A DNA stretch of 64,000 bases from contig CAKSAK010000003.1 in NCBI GenBank assembly GCA_934435205.1, positions 372,001-436,000 of the forward strand, in the 5' to 3' direction. A program made the translations under genes and the position numbers. Under the pieces are notes generated by a model. That model was not told the origin of the DNA, searched no databases, and saw only the letters and a list, made by a program, of their open reading frames with translations. Positions 8,111-18,056 of the stretch are shown here, piece after piece; position 1 is the stretch's first letter; every line of letters begins with the position of its first letter. The DNA is from an uncultured Ruminococcus sp. GTDB lineage: Bacteria; Bacillota; Clostridia; Oscillospirales; Ruminococcaceae.

Positions 8111-10477
8111 TCAGTTTCCGAAAAATTTTCTTGCGATATCTACCGACTCTTTTGCGTCTTTTGCATAATAGTCAGCGCCTATCTGCTCTGCATAGTCAGC
8201 CGTTACCACCGCACCGCCTACTATTATCTTGCAGTCAACATTGTTTTCACGAAGAAGCTTAACTGTATTTTCCATGCTCACAAGAGTTGTTGTCATAAGC
8301 GCAGAAAGACCGATAAGATGTACGTCATTTTCTATTGCACAATCAACTACTGTCTGATAGTCAACGTCCTTGCCAAGGTCAATAACGTCATAACCATAGT
8401 TTTCAAGAAGTACCTTTACAATGTTCTTGCCGATATCGTGGATATCGCCCTTTACTGTTGCAAGGATTATCTTGCCCTTAGAAACGCTTTTTTCACCCGT
8501 TGACAGAATGTAATTTTTTATTACCTCAAAGCAAGCCTGTGCAGTGCCTGCTGTCTGGATAAGCTGTGGCAGGAAAAGCTTGCCCTTTTCAAATTCTGCG
8601 CCAGCCTTATCAAGTGCCGGGATAAGCATATCGTTGACAATGTTCATGGCTTCTGTTTCCTGCAAAAGCTTTGCAGTAAGGTCAGCTGCTTCTTTCTTCA
8701 GACCGTTTTCGATAGCATACGGCAAGTCTATCTCAGCTTTTGCACCTGTTGCGGCAGGAGCAGTTTTTTTCTCGCCACCGTAGTGAGAAATAAAGTCAAC
8801 AGAGTTTTTATCAATGTTTGTCAGAAGCTTGTAAGCACGAACAGTTGCCGTCATAGAATCAATATTAGGATTCATTATCGGCAGGTCAAGACCCTTTGTG
8901 AGCGCCATCATAAGAAAGTTGTGATTAACTATCTCTCTGCTAGGCAGACCAAAGCTGATATTCGATACACCGAGAACTGTTTTAAGTCCAAGCTCGTTCT
9001 TTACTCGCTCCACTGCATTTACAGTCTGCATAACATTTTCTTGCTCCGCAGAAGCGGTAAGCGTAAGACAATCTATATACACATCTTCTTTTCTAATGCC
9101 GTATTCAAGCGCCTTGTCAAGTATCTTTTTAGCAAGCTCAAATCTCTTGTCAGCACTCTTTGGTATGCCGTTTTCATCGAGAGTAAGACCTACCACAGCC
9201 GCACCATATTTCTTTACAAGAGGAAGAACATTTTCAATGGAGCTGTCCTCAGCGTTTACAGAATTTACGATAGGCTTGCCATTATAAGCCCTCAGAGCCG
9301 CTTCAAGCACCTCAGGTATAGTTGAATCCACCTGCAAAGGCACATCGACAACGCCCTGCAAAGACTTTACAGCCTTGACCATCATACTCTTTTCGTCGAT
9401 TCCCGGCAGACCAACATTTACATCCAGAATATCCGCACCTGCGTGTATCTGCTCGATAGCCTGACCAAGGATATAGTCGATATCGTTTGCAAGCAGTGCT
9501 TCTTTAAAACGCTTCTTGCCAGTAGGATTGATACGTTCGCCAATTATTCTTGGCTGGTCTATAACTACAGTATGTGTCGGTGAACAGCAAGCGGCAGGAA
9601 TATCATTATGCACGCTGACGTGCTTCTTGCCTTTGAGCATTTCAGCCAGCTTTTTGATATACTCAGGATTAGTTCCGCAGCAACCTCCAAGCACCTTAAC
9701 TCCCAATGGGATAAGCTTTTCTGCAAACTCCGCAAAATCTTCAGGTGAACAGTTATATTCATTTGTAACAGGGTCAGGAAGTCCTGCATTAGGCTTTACT
9801 ACAACAGGGAGATTTGTCCACTTGCAAAGCTCCTCCACAACAGGATAAAGCTCCTTTGGTCCTAATGAGCAGTTCACACCGATTGCGTCAACGCCCAGGC
9901 CCTCCAAAGTCAAAGCCATGGAGCTTATGGCAACGCCCGTAAATGTACGCATATTTTCCTCAAAAGTCATTGTGCAGACTATAGGAAGATCGCTGTTTTC
10001 CTTTGCCGCAAGAACAGCCGCTTTAAGTTCATAGAGATCTGTCATTGTTTCAAAAACGATAAGGTCTGCGTCAGCTCCTGCAAGTATCTGCTCCTTATAA
10101 ATATCATAAGCTTCTTCAAAAGTGAGCGTTCCTGTTGGCTCTAGAAGCTGTCCGATAGGTCCGATATCAAGAGCAACAAGGGTATCAGTACCCTCACATG
10201 CTTTTCTAGCATTTTTTATAGCCGCAGGGATAGCCTGCTGGACAGTATATCCACACTTTTCAAGTTTGTGTCTGTTTGCACCGAAAGTGTTGGCGTAAAC
10301 AATGTCTGAGCCTGCGTTTATATACTGGCGGTGTATGTCCACCAGCCAATCAGGCTTGTCTATGTTAAGGGCTTCAGGAGTGCCACCCATTTCAAGTCCC
10401 TTTGCCTGAAGCATCGTACCCATTGCTCCGTCAAGTACGACAAATTCTTTTGTTTTAAGTAATGTTCTAAAATCCAC
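8111..10477 (-). CDS. metH: Cobalamin-dependent methionine synthase lacking the activation domain
   Basis: MetH moves a methyl group from methyltetrahydrofolate to homocysteine through cobalamin. In order the 788 aa hold the homocysteine domain (zinc cysteines in GVNCSLGP near 202 and GGCCGT near 266), the pterin-binding domain (GERINPTG onward), the B12 cap, and the Rossmann B12 domain with DIHDIG near 677. It ends right after the B12 domain, so the SAM-binding reactivation domain of the ~1200-aa enzyme is missing. That domain is the upstream gene, which overlaps by 11 bp. The start is GTG at 10477 behind GAGGAG. Confidence 0.95.
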   Translation of the reverse strand: MDFRTLLKTKEFVVLDGAMGTMLQAKGLEMGGTPEALNIDKPDWLVDIHRQYINAGSDIVYANTFGANRHKLEKCGYTVQQAIPAAIKNARKACEGTDTLVALDIGPIGQLLEPTGTLTFEEAYDIYKEQILAGADADLIVFETMTDLYELKAAVLAAKENSDLPIVCTMTFEENMRTFTGVAISSMALTLEGLGVDAIGVNCSLGPKELYPVVEELCKWTNLPVVVKPNAGLPDPVTNEYNCSPEDFAEFAEKLIPLGVKVLGGCCGTNPEYIKKLAEMLKGKKHVSVHNDIPAACCSPTHTVVIDQPRIIGERINPTGKKRFKEALLANDIDYILGQAIEQIHAGADILDVNVGLPGIDEKSMMVKAVKSLQGVVDVPLQVDSTIPEVLEAALRAYNGKPIVNSVNAEDSSIENVLPLVKKYGAAVVGLTLDENGIPKSADKRFELAKKILDKALEYGIRKEDVYIDCLTLTASAEQENVMQTVNAVERVKNELGLKTVLGVSNISFGLPSREIVNHNFLMMALTKGLDLPIMNPNIDSMTATVRAYKLLTNIDKNSVDFISHYGGEKKTAPAATGAKAEIDLPYAIENGLKKEAADLTAKLLQETEAMNIVNDMLIPALDKAGAEFEKGKLFLPQLIQTAGTAQACFEVIKNYILSTGEKSVSKGKIILATVKGDIHDIGKNIVKVLLENYGYDVIDLGKDVDYQTVVDCAIENDVHLIGLSALMTTTLVSMENTVKLLRENNVDCKIIVGGAVVTADYAEQIGADYYAKDAKESVDIARKFFGN

Positions 10478-11138
10478 AATGATCTCCTCTTTTTCTGAAT
10501 TGACAAACTTCCCTCATATTACAGCAGGCACAACCACGTCTGCCCTTTGATATTTCATTTTTTGACAATCCGATTATCGCCGTAACAGACTTTCTCGGCG
10601 TCAGTATATTATTTTCAGTTGCATTAAGCCCGATAAATTTCTGCGCATTGAGTACGTCAAGAAAAACTCTCTGCACGCTGATAGGCAGATCGCCATAACC
10701 AGGAGAAAACCTCCATGTCTGATTATATCCGCTGAGCTTTTCTTTCACAGTGTTGTCAACTATATCGCATACCTGCTCCACAGCAGCACTTGCAAGGCAA
10801 TCCGCTATCATAGCTTTAGCCATATCCTCTGCTTCATAAGCACGAAGCTTTCTATCAACGCCTGAAGAAATAGTCGCTGCAAAAAGCACGCATTTACTGC
10901 ACCCCTCAAGGTGTCTGCATATATCATTGCCACCAAGAAACAACGGAGTACCGATGACCTCAACACCGCTCTCTTTATGAGCGACATCAAACACTCTGTA
11001 CACAAATTTAGGCTCAATGACTTTCAAAAGCTCTTTTTCACATTCATCTATCAACAAAGCCGTGCGTTCGTCTGGCTTGTTATTGCCCATTCCCATATAT
11101 CTCACGGCTTCTTTAACGTTTATATGTTCAAGTTTCAA
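10467..11138 (-). CDS. Methionine synthase activation-domain protein
   Basis: This 223-aa protein matches the C-terminal reactivation domain of MetH, which binds SAM and re-methylates oxidised cobalamin. The segments RFSPGYGDLP and ESV-like LTPRKSVTAIIGLS correspond to the conserved SAM-site motifs. It ends in a Cys-rich tail (CACCNMREVC). It is first in an operon with the truncated metH, so the two probably rebuild the full enzyme. The start is TTG at 11136-11138 behind AGGTGAT. Confidence 0.9.
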   Translation of the reverse strand: MKLEHINVKEAVRYMGMGNNKPDERTALLIDECEKELLKVIEPKFVYRVFDVAHKESGVEVIGTPLFLGGNDICRHLEGCSKCVLFAATISSGVDRKLRAYEAEDMAKAMIADCLASAAVEQVCDIVDNTVKEKLSGYNQTWRFSPGYGDLPISVQRVFLDVLNAQKFIGLNATENNILTPRKSVTAIIGLSKNEISKGRRGCACCNMREVCQFRKRGDHCGF

Positions 11139-11158
11139 ATAATCACCTACCGATTGTT

Positions 11159-11187
11159 ATTATACCACATTACTATGAATTTTACAA
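11159..11187 (-). promoter_or_regulatory. Promoter of the split metH operon
   Basis: On the minus strand TTGTAA (11182-11187) and TATAAT (11159-11164) are 17 bases apart, about 20 bases upstream of the TTG start. No cobalamin or SAM riboswitch is evident in this short leader. Confidence 0.7.
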
Positions 11188-11212
11188 CAATAAATAATAA
11201 ATGTACGTTCAC

Positions 11213-11243
11213 AAAAAAAGTCCCCGCAATCATCAGGGACTTT
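11213..11243 (-). terminator. Intrinsic terminator after recN
   Basis: On the minus strand an AAAGTCCC/GGGACTTT stem (11236-11243 with 11217-11224) starts four bases past the recN stop and runs into seven T residues (11213-11219). It closes the long nusB-recN operon. Confidence 0.85.
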
Positions 11244-11246
11244 GTG

Positions 11247-12917
11247 TTACATATTGTCAGCGTCTTTAAGATACTGTTCAGCATTTTCAAGCATAAGCTC
11301 TGTGATATTTTCACCGCCCATTATCCTTGCTATCTCATACTTTCTCTGTTCATGGTCGAGAGTTCTAACAGTTGTAACTGTCCTGTCGCCCTGTATATTT
11401 TTCTCAATAAGCAAATGATTATCCGCCATAACAGCCATTTGGGCAAGGTGGGTCACGCAAAGGACTTGCCTGAGGCGAGATATCTGTTTCAGCTTTATAC
11501 CTATCTTCTGAGCTGCTCTGCCGCTTACTCCTGTGTCTATCTCGTCAAATATCAGCGTGCCGATACTGTCCTTTTCTGCAATTACGTTTTTCAGTGCAAG
11601 CATTATTCTTGAAAGCTCACCGCCTGAAGCGATCTTCGCAATAGGCTTTGGCTCTTCGCCCAGGTTTGCAGAAATAAGAAACTCTATGCTATCCATGCCA
11701 TTTATGGTGAGCTTGCCTGTTTTCTGCTGAACTACCAGCTTGACCTTCGGCATATTGAGAAATTCAAGTTCCTCTGTTACCTGAGAAACGAACCGCTCTC
11801 CTGCTTTTTTTCTGTGGTCTGAAAGTGCTTTGGCTTTCTTTGATACCTCCGCAAGAAGTCTTTCCTTTTCTTTATTAAGCTCGTCCAAACTCTGTTCTGC
11901 TCCGCTCAGCTCATCAAGCTCATTCTGTGAATTTTCAAGAGTAGTCAGCACATCATCAAGCTCAGGACCATATTTTTTCATGATACGCCTGAGTTCATCA
12001 GAACGCTGATTAAGGTAATCATAACGTTTCGGGTCGATATCGAGGCTGTCAAGAAGTGAGCCTATCTCCTCGGAAATATCCTCCATTTCAATAGCCGCAG
12101 AACTAAGTCTGTCGTATATAGGCGATATCTCAGTCATTATATCAGTATATCCCTCAACCGATTGTGAAGCTCTCTGAGTCATCTCCACTGCACCATCTGT
12201 GTCATCATCGCCTGAGAGAAGTTGTTTTGCCATATACAGAGCCTCAGAGATAGCAACAGCATTTTTAGAAATGTTAAGCTCTGCTTCTATCTCTTTATCC
12301 TCGCCTTCATGAATGTTGAGCGCATTTATCTCCTCGACAATATCAGCAAGCTCAGCCATACGAAACTCTTTTTTGCTTTGCTCAGTTTTTATCTTGTTTA
12401 TCTTCTTTGCAATGCTTTGAAGCTCTCTGAAAGAACTGTGATAGTCTTCTATAAGAGCTTCCGATTCGGCATAGCTGTCAAGTATCTCTATATGACGTTC
12501 AGGAGCCATGAGTATCTGATTATCGTGCTGTCCATGGATAGTTACAAGTGTTTCTCCGATAGCCTTAAGCACGGAAACATTCACCGCTCTCGAGTTGACT
12601 CTTGCAACGCTTCCACCATCTGAACGTATCTCACGGGTAAGGAAAAGCTGTCCGTCTTCTGCACTTATGCCAAGCTCGTCTAGTACCTGCAAAACATTGT
12701 CCCCAATGTCAGTAAACAACGCTGAAATAACAGCCTTGTCCGTGCCTGTTCTCACAATATCCTTAGTGACACGCTGACCGAGGATAGCATTTATTCCATT
12801 TATAAGTATGGACTTACCTGCTCCCGTTTCGCCTGTGAAAACATTAAGCTTATCAGAAAAATCTATAGTCGCCTTTTCTATCACGGCAAGATTTTCAATA
12901 TAAAGTTCACTTAACAT
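11247..12917 (-). CDS. recN: DNA repair protein RecN
   Basis: RecN is an SMC-like ATPase acting early at double-strand breaks. It is 556 aa, the usual length. Walker A GETGAGKS is near residues 30-37, the signature SGGELSRIMLALK and Walker B LIFDEIDTGVSG lie in the C-terminal third, and two coiled-coil arms fill the middle. The ATG at 12917 has GAGGAATG upstream. It is last in the operon, directly after argR as in many Firmicutes. Confidence 0.96.
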   Translation of the reverse strand: MLSELYIENLAVIEKATIDFSDKLNVFTGETGAGKSILINGINAILGQRVTKDIVRTGTDKAVISALFTDIGDNVLQVLDELGISAEDGQLFLTREIRSDGGSVARVNSRAVNVSVLKAIGETLVTIHGQHDNQILMAPERHIEILDSYAESEALIEDYHSSFRELQSIAKKINKIKTEQSKKEFRMAELADIVEEINALNIHEGEDKEIEAELNISKNAVAISEALYMAKQLLSGDDDTDGAVEMTQRASQSVEGYTDIMTEISPIYDRLSSAAIEMEDISEEIGSLLDSLDIDPKRYDYLNQRSDELRRIMKKYGPELDDVLTTLENSQNELDELSGAEQSLDELNKEKERLLAEVSKKAKALSDHRKKAGERFVSQVTEELEFLNMPKVKLVVQQKTGKLTINGMDSIEFLISANLGEEPKPIAKIASGGELSRIMLALKNVIAEKDSIGTLIFDEIDTGVSGRAAQKIGIKLKQISRLRQVLCVTHLAQMAVMADNHLLIEKNIQGDRTVTTVRTLDHEQRKYEIARIMGGENITELMLENAEQYLKDADNM

Positions 12918-12938
12918 TTTAGATCATTCCTCTGCTGT

Positions 12939-13397
12939 TTAAGAAATAATAAAGGATCTCAGTTCCTCTGCCATATGGGACGCATCTTTTTCCGTCCGCA
13001 TAAGTATGAATATCGTGTCATCACCTGCAAGCGTTCCCACAACATTATCAAGCCCAAGCTTGTCAAGCTTTGCACACACCGCCTGCGCCATGCCCGTATG
13101 ACATTTCACCACAACAGTGTTAAGCGCATGATCCACTGACACAACGGCGTCTGAAATTATTCCGAAAATGCCGTTATTTTGCTCTGCAATATCTTTTTTG
13201 AGTGCAGGCAGGCTGTATTTATAATTGCCGTCTGAACCAATGGTCTTTACAAGGGAAAGCTCTTTTATATCCCTTGAAACTGTTGCCTGAGTGACTTTCA
13301 GACCATGCCTTTTAAGCGCTTCACGAAGATCCTCCTGAGTGCCGATATTTTCGTCTTTGACAATCTGCATTATCAAATTCTGACGCTGATTTTTCAT
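12939..13397 (-). CDS. argR: Arginine repressor
   Basis: ArgR (AhrC) represses arginine biosynthesis and activates catabolism as an arginine-bound hexamer. It is 152 aa. The N-terminal winged helix holds the SR motif (TQATVSRDIKEL), and the C-terminal oligomerisation/arginine domain has GTLAGDDTIFILMR. The ATG at 13397 follows GGAGGACGGCAT and overlaps the nadK stop by four bases. Confidence 0.95.
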   Translation of the reverse strand: MKNQRQNLIMQIVKDENIGTQEDLREALKRHGLKVTQATVSRDIKELSLVKTIGSDGNYKYSLPALKKDIAEQNNGIFGIISDAVVSVDHALNTVVVKCHTGMAQAVCAKLDKLGLDNVVGTLAGDDTIFILMRTEKDASHMAEELRSFIIS

Positions 13398-14269
13398 ATG
13401 CCGTCCTCCGCTGATTCCTTCAGCGGCTGCATAAGCTTTTTGTTTATAGACGAGAAAAAGCTGCCGCCGCTTATATCTATGATTTCAACAAAATACTTTG
13501 ACTTTGAAACTGTCACAGTGTCCTCTGCCGAAAGTCTGAAAACATTATTGCCGTCAACGCTGACGATAGCGTGAGAGCCACTATTAGTGTGACACTTGAC
13601 CTTCATAACGCTGTCCTCTGAAAGTATCATAGATCTTGCAAAAAGCGAGTGAGCACATATCTGTGTGAACTCTATACACTTCATTTCAGGCTCGATTATA
13701 GGTCCGCCTGCTGACATTGAATAGGCTGTTGAGCCTGTGGCTGTGGAAAGTATAACGCCGTCTGCACGAAGTGAAGAAATAAGTCTGCCGTTTTTTGACA
13801 CCTCAAAATCAGCTATCTTACAATCGTCAGCTTTTGTTACTGCAACGTCATTAAGTGCAGTATATGACTTATTTTCACTGCCACATTCGACATTTACGTT
13901 TAACATCATTCGGCGGCTGAGGGTATATTCTCCAGAAAAAAGCTTGTCCAGCAATTCAAGCTGTGAATGTTCAAGAGAGGCCATGAAACCAAGTCTGCCA
14001 CAGTTTATGCCAAGTATAGGCTTCTCAAACGCACAGCCCTTAAGAGAGCATTTGAGTATCGTTCCGTCACCACCGATCGCAACGATCATATCACACTGCT
14101 TTACACACTCGTCTTCGCTACAGAAAGTGATATCGAGCTTTCCGAAAACGTCCTTATAGCATCTATCCATAAAAAGTTTTGCACCATTTTTGTGCAGCCT
14201 TTCATATGTTGCGGTCGTATACTCTAAGCAATGAGTTTTATCAAGATTTGGATAAAGATAGATTTTCAT
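13394..14269 (-). CDS. nadK: NAD kinase
   Basis: NAD kinase phosphorylates NAD to NADP. The diagnostic GGDGT motif (IVAIGGDGTILKCS) and the NE/D-type and TGSTAYSMSAGGP motifs are present. The frame is open for 13 more codons upstream to 14308, but those overlap tlyA. MKIYLYPNLDK at 14269 is the usual family start and gives 291 aa. It sits between tlyA and argR. Confidence 0.93.
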   Translation of the reverse strand: MKIYLYPNLDKTHCLEYTTATYERLHKNGAKLFMDRCYKDVFGKLDITFCSEDECVKQCDMIVAIGGDGTILKCSLKGCAFEKPILGINCGRLGFMASLEHSQLELLDKLFSGEYTLSRRMMLNVNVECGSENKSYTALNDVAVTKADDCKIADFEVSKNGRLISSLRADGVILSTATGSTAYSMSAGGPIIEPEMKCIEFTQICAHSLFARSMILSEDSVMKVKCHTNSGSHAIVSVDGNNVFRLSAEDTVTVSKSKYFVEIIDISGGSFFSSINKKLMQPLKESAEDGI

Positions 14270-14288
14270 AATATTACCACTCTTGTGT

Positions 14289-15095
14289 TTAGTCTTTGAA
14301 GCTATCAAAAGCTTCGTTCACAAATTCTTTTATATTGAGCTGACCAAGCTTGTCAGCCGTCATGTCAGCATTTTTAAGTAGAATAAGATATTCAAGATTG
14401 CCGTCGCCGCCCTTAACAGGTGAAATTGTTATGTTTTCAGCCGCAAGCCCCTCTGCTCGAAAACAGCCAAGAAGCTCGGTAATCACTCTCACATGGTCTT
14501 TACGATCTTTGACGATACCCTTTTTATTGAGAGCCTGCTTACCAGCCTCAAACTGAGGTTTTATAAGAAGAACCATTTCGCCGCCATCGCAAAGACAATC
14601 GCAAAGGGATTTTATAACAAGTTTTAGAGAAATAAACGAAAGGTCACCACTTATGAACTGCACAGGTCTGTCAAAAAAATCCGCTGTCAGATATCGTGCA
14701 TTCACGCCCTCACAGTTTTTGACCCTGCTGTCATTGCACAAACTCTCATCAAGCTGTCCATGACCCACGTCAACCGCATAAACAAATTCTGCACCATGTT
14801 CGAGCATACATTGAGTAAATCCGCCTGTTGAAGCACCGATATCAGCGCAGACTTTACCTGTCAAGTCAAGCCCGAAAACATCGCAGGCGTGTTCAAGCTT
14901 AAGCCCGCCCCTGCCAACAAATTTCATATCATCAGACCTACATTCCACACCGCTGTTTTCATCAACCAATACAGAAGGCTTGACACAGACCTTGCCGTTT
15001 ACTGACACAAGCCCATTTTTTATAAGCTGCTTGGCACGTTCTCGGCTTTTTACGCCACAGTTCGTAACTATATACAAATCAAGTCTTTCACTCAT
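14289..15095 (-). CDS. tlyA: TlyA-family rRNA 2'-O-methyltransferase
   Basis: This family methylates ribose in ribosomal RNA and was historically called haemolysin A. The 268 aa have an N-terminal S4 RNA-binding domain (residues ~1-65, RERAKQLIKNGLVSVNG) and an FtsJ-like Rossmann methyltransferase domain (VCADIGASTGGFTQCML, then SGDLSFISL). The ATG overlaps the dxs 3' end by 8 bp, as in Bacillus where yqxC follows dxs. Confidence 0.93.
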   Translation of the reverse strand: MSERLDLYIVTNCGVKSRERAKQLIKNGLVSVNGKVCVKPSVLVDENSGVECRSDDMKFVGRGGLKLEHACDVFGLDLTGKVCADIGASTGGFTQCMLEHGAEFVYAVDVGHGQLDESLCNDSRVKNCEGVNARYLTADFFDRPVQFISGDLSFISLKLVIKSLCDCLCDGGEMVLLIKPQFEAGKQALNKKGIVKDRKDHVRVITELLGCFRAEGLAAENITISPVKGGDGNLEYLILLKNADMTADKLGQLNIKEFVNEAFDSFKD

Positions 15096-16944
15096 CTTTT
15101 AAAAAGCCCTCAACTGTATCAGCCATTTTTTCTGCTGAAAAACCAAGCTCATCAAGTAGCACATCACATTTTCCATGCTTCACGAAACCATCAATAGCAA
15201 ACTGTGCCACATTTGGACAGATAGAAGCATACTTCTCTGAAATACTTCCACAGTAATAAGCTTCCTCAAAGAACAGCACAGCATCGTAGGCTGACATTAT
15301 ATCAACAACTTCATGGTCGATAGGGAAAATATTCACGAGCTTAATGACATCGCACTTTATATCACGATTTCTGAGTATTTCTATAGCTGTAAAAAGATCA
15401 TTTGCAAGCCTGCCGTATGTAACAAGCAAAACCTTTGCGCCATCTGTATGACGATAAACGTAAGTTGAAACAGGATCAGATGTATCATATAGCGATTGAT
15501 CCCTGCCCCTTGGATATCTCACAGCACAAATGCCACTGTCGTCCTCAACAGCTTTATGCAGGCACAGTCTGAGTTCGTCATAATTAGACGGAGAATATAT
15601 CCTCATATTCGGCACAGACGTAAGAAAAGAAACATCAAAAATTCCCTGATGTGTTTCCCCATCATCACCGACTATACCTGCGCGGTCAACGCATACAACT
15701 GCATGACAACCGCCTATCGCCATATCGTGGATAAGTTGGTCGTATGACCGTTGCAAAAACGACGAGTACACCGCAAAAACAGGTACATAGTTCATAGAAG
15801 CAAGCCCAGCACAGAATGTAACTGCGTGTTCTTCGGCAATGCCCACATCAAAGAAGCGTTCAGGAAAACGCTTTGCAAAATACTGAAGCCCCGTACCGTA
15901 TTTCATTGCCGCAGTTACCGCACAAAGACGCTTATCCTTTTCTCCCATTTTACAAAGCTCTTTTCCCATTATAGAAGAAAAGCTGTCAGAAAGTACAACG
16001 TCGGGATTGCCCGTTTTTATCTCAAAGGAGCCGACCCCGTGAAACTCTCCTGGGTTAGCTTCTGCAGGAGCATAGCCCTTGCCTTTTATAGTATTCACAT
16101 GAACAAAAACAGGCTTGTTTACTGCCTTTGCAGCCATAAGTCCCTGTTCAAGTTCTTCAAGATTGTGTCCGTCGATAGGTCCAATATAGTGAAAGCCAAG
16201 ATCTTCAAACATGGTGCTGTGAAGTATCATGTTCTTGACCGCGTTTTTTGAGTTACGAACGGCATTTTTCACAGGTTTACCTATAACAGGCGTCTTGTCA
16301 AGCATTCTCTCTACTCTGCCCTTTGTGCGCTGATAGCTCTCTTTTGTACGCATGGTGGAAAGATATTTCGCCATTCCGCCAACATTTTTTGAGATAGACA
16401 TTTCATTATAGTTGAGGATAACAATGATATTTGTATCACTTTTGCCTGCATTGTTAAGTCCCTCATAAAGCTCGCCGCCTGTTGAAGCACCGTCACCAAC
16501 TACAGCTATAGCATGGTGAGTTTTGTCACCACTCAGCTTCATTGCTGTGGCGATCCCAAGCGCCGCAGAAACAGATGTGGAGCTGTGACCACTAATAAAA
16601 GCATCATGCACTGACTCGTCAGGTCTGCAAAAACCCGAAATACCGTTTTCCTGTCTGAGAGTTTTAAACTCTTTGAGTCTACCCGTAAGTATTTTATGTG
16701 TATATGCCTGATGACCAACGTCCCAGACGATTTTATCTTTAGGTGATTCAAAAACCCTGTGGATAGCCATTGTAAGCTCCACAGTGCCAAGATTTGACGC
16801 AAGATGACCGCCGTTTTTTGAAACCGTATCTATAAGAATTTTCCTTATGTCACCGCAAAGCTCCTCACACTGTGCAATGGAAAGCTTTTTCAGGTCGGCA
16901 GGCAGATTCATTTTATAAATATCAGGCTTTTTTATTTCCGACAT
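15088..16944 (-). CDS. dxs: 1-deoxy-D-xylulose-5-phosphate synthase
   Basis: This TPP enzyme starts the MEP isoprenoid pathway from pyruvate and glyceraldehyde-3-phosphate. It is 618 aa. The TPP site GDGAS...NEMSIS lies near 150-185, and the transketolase central domain has FDVGIAEEHAVTFCAGLA. The upstream ispA gene uses the products of this pathway. The ATG at 16944 has GGAG upstream. Confidence 0.96.
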   Translation of the reverse strand: MSEIKKPDIYKMNLPADLKKLSIAQCEELCGDIRKILIDTVSKNGGHLASNLGTVELTMAIHRVFESPKDKIVWDVGHQAYTHKILTGRLKEFKTLRQENGISGFCRPDESVHDAFISGHSSTSVSAALGIATAMKLSGDKTHHAIAVVGDGASTGGELYEGLNNAGKSDTNIIVILNYNEMSISKNVGGMAKYLSTMRTKESYQRTKGRVERMLDKTPVIGKPVKNAVRNSKNAVKNMILHSTMFEDLGFHYIGPIDGHNLEELEQGLMAAKAVNKPVFVHVNTIKGKGYAPAEANPGEFHGVGSFEIKTGNPDVVLSDSFSSIMGKELCKMGEKDKRLCAVTAAMKYGTGLQYFAKRFPERFFDVGIAEEHAVTFCAGLASMNYVPVFAVYSSFLQRSYDQLIHDMAIGGCHAVVCVDRAGIVGDDGETHQGIFDVSFLTSVPNMRIYSPSNYDELRLCLHKAVEDDSGICAVRYPRGRDQSLYDTSDPVSTYVYRHTDGAKVLLVTYGRLANDLFTAIEILRNRDIKCDVIKLVNIFPIDHEVVDIMSAYDAVLFFEEAYYCGSISEKYASICPNVAQFAIDGFVKHGKCDVLLDELGFSAEKMADTVEGFLKDE

Positions 16945-16968
16945 TATATCAAGATCTCCAATCTTTTA

Positions 16969-17862
16969 TCAACTTCTTCTTGTGAGCATATCAGAAGTAA
17001 GCTCTGTGAGGAAAACGCTGTCCTCAAAATATTTAAGATGCCCCAGTGCTTGAACTGTCAGTTGTTTTGCTATCTGTTCTGACTTGTCAAGTCCAAGCAA
17101 AGATACATATGTGTTTTTATGCTGTTCGCTGTCGCTGCCGATAGGCTTGCCAAGCTCCTCAAAAGTGCCTGTTACGTCAAGGATATCGTCAACTATCTGG
17201 AATGCTCTGCCCATTGCCTGAGCATAGTCTGCCGCAAATGGGATAGCTTCAAGCTTATCGCCGAGAATAACGCCCATTACACAAGCGGCTTCAATAAGTG
17301 CGCCTGTTTTGCAGGTCTGCAAAATACTCAGTGTGTCAACATCTATTTCTTTATTTTCATATTTAAGGTCTATCACCTGACCGCCTATCATGCCGTCAGT
17401 GCCTACTGCTCTTGCCAGAACAGAGATAAGCATAACAGCCTTGTCAGCAGATATAACACCATTCATGGCACTATTGGCTATGACCTCAAAAGCAAGTGTG
17501 TTCAGTGCGTCGCCTGCAAGCAATGCGATATTTTCAGGAAAAGCCTTATGACAAGAGGGCTTTCCTCGTCTGTAATCATCATCGTCCATACAAGGCAGAT
17601 CGTCATGTATAAGTGAAAAAGTGTGTATAAGCTCAATAGAACAAGCTATCTCTGCATATTTCTCAGGCTGACGCTCGCCACACATACGGCAAAATTCAAG
17701 CATAAGCACAGGTCTGAGCCTTTTACCCCCTGCCTGCAAAGAATACTCCATAGCCTCAACTACCTGACCCTGAAGCTCAGGCTTTGAGCGTGTAAGCTCC
17801 AGCAGTTTATTATCTATAAGCTCCACATAATAATCAAGTGTGGCTTTATTCATATCATTCAT
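16969..17862 (-). CDS. ispA: Farnesyl/geranylgeranyl diphosphate synthase
   Basis: This all-helical prenyltransferase condenses IPP with allylic diphosphates. It is 297 aa. The first aspartate-rich motif is DDLPCMDDDDYRRGKP (residues ~87-102) and the second is VDDILD. GGKRLRP is also present. It overlaps xseB by 8 bp and is followed by dxs. Chain length cannot be fixed by eye. Confidence 0.94.
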   Translation of the reverse strand: MNDMNKATLDYYVELIDNKLLELTRSKPELQGQVVEAMEYSLQAGGKRLRPVLMLEFCRMCGERQPEKYAEIACSIELIHTFSLIHDDLPCMDDDDYRRGKPSCHKAFPENIALLAGDALNTLAFEVIANSAMNGVISADKAVMLISVLARAVGTDGMIGGQVIDLKYENKEIDVDTLSILQTCKTGALIEAACVMGVILGDKLEAIPFAADYAQAMGRAFQIVDDILDVTGTFEELGKPIGSDSEQHKNTYVSLLGLDKSEQIAKQLTVQALGHLKYFEDSVFLTELTSDMLTRRS

Positions 17863-18043
17863 TGCTATTATCTCCGTTCATAGCCTTTACGGAAAGCTTT
17901 GCACTTTCAAGGCTTTTTTTGCAGTCGACCGACAGATCTATCCCCTCTTTATAAAGTTCCAAAGCTTTCTCAAGAGGAAGCTTGTCATTTTCAAGCTGAC
18001 CAACTATATCATTAAGTCTTGTAAGATTTTCTTCAAAAGTCAT
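17855..18043 (-). CDS. xseB: Exodeoxyribonuclease VII small subunit
   Basis: XseB is the small subunit of ExoVII, which degrades single-stranded DNA to oligonucleotides. From MTFEENLTRLNDIVGQLEND the protein is 62 aa with the family's two-helix pattern (LPLEKALELYKEGIDLSVDCK). The frame is open for eight more codons upstream (to 18067), overlapping xseA. AAAGG nine bases before the ATG at 18043 favours the shorter form. Confidence 0.92.
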   Translation of the reverse strand: MTFEENLTRLNDIVGQLENDKLPLEKALELYKEGIDLSVDCKKSLESAKLSVKAMNGDNSNE

Positions 18044-18056
18044 TTTAAACAGCCTT

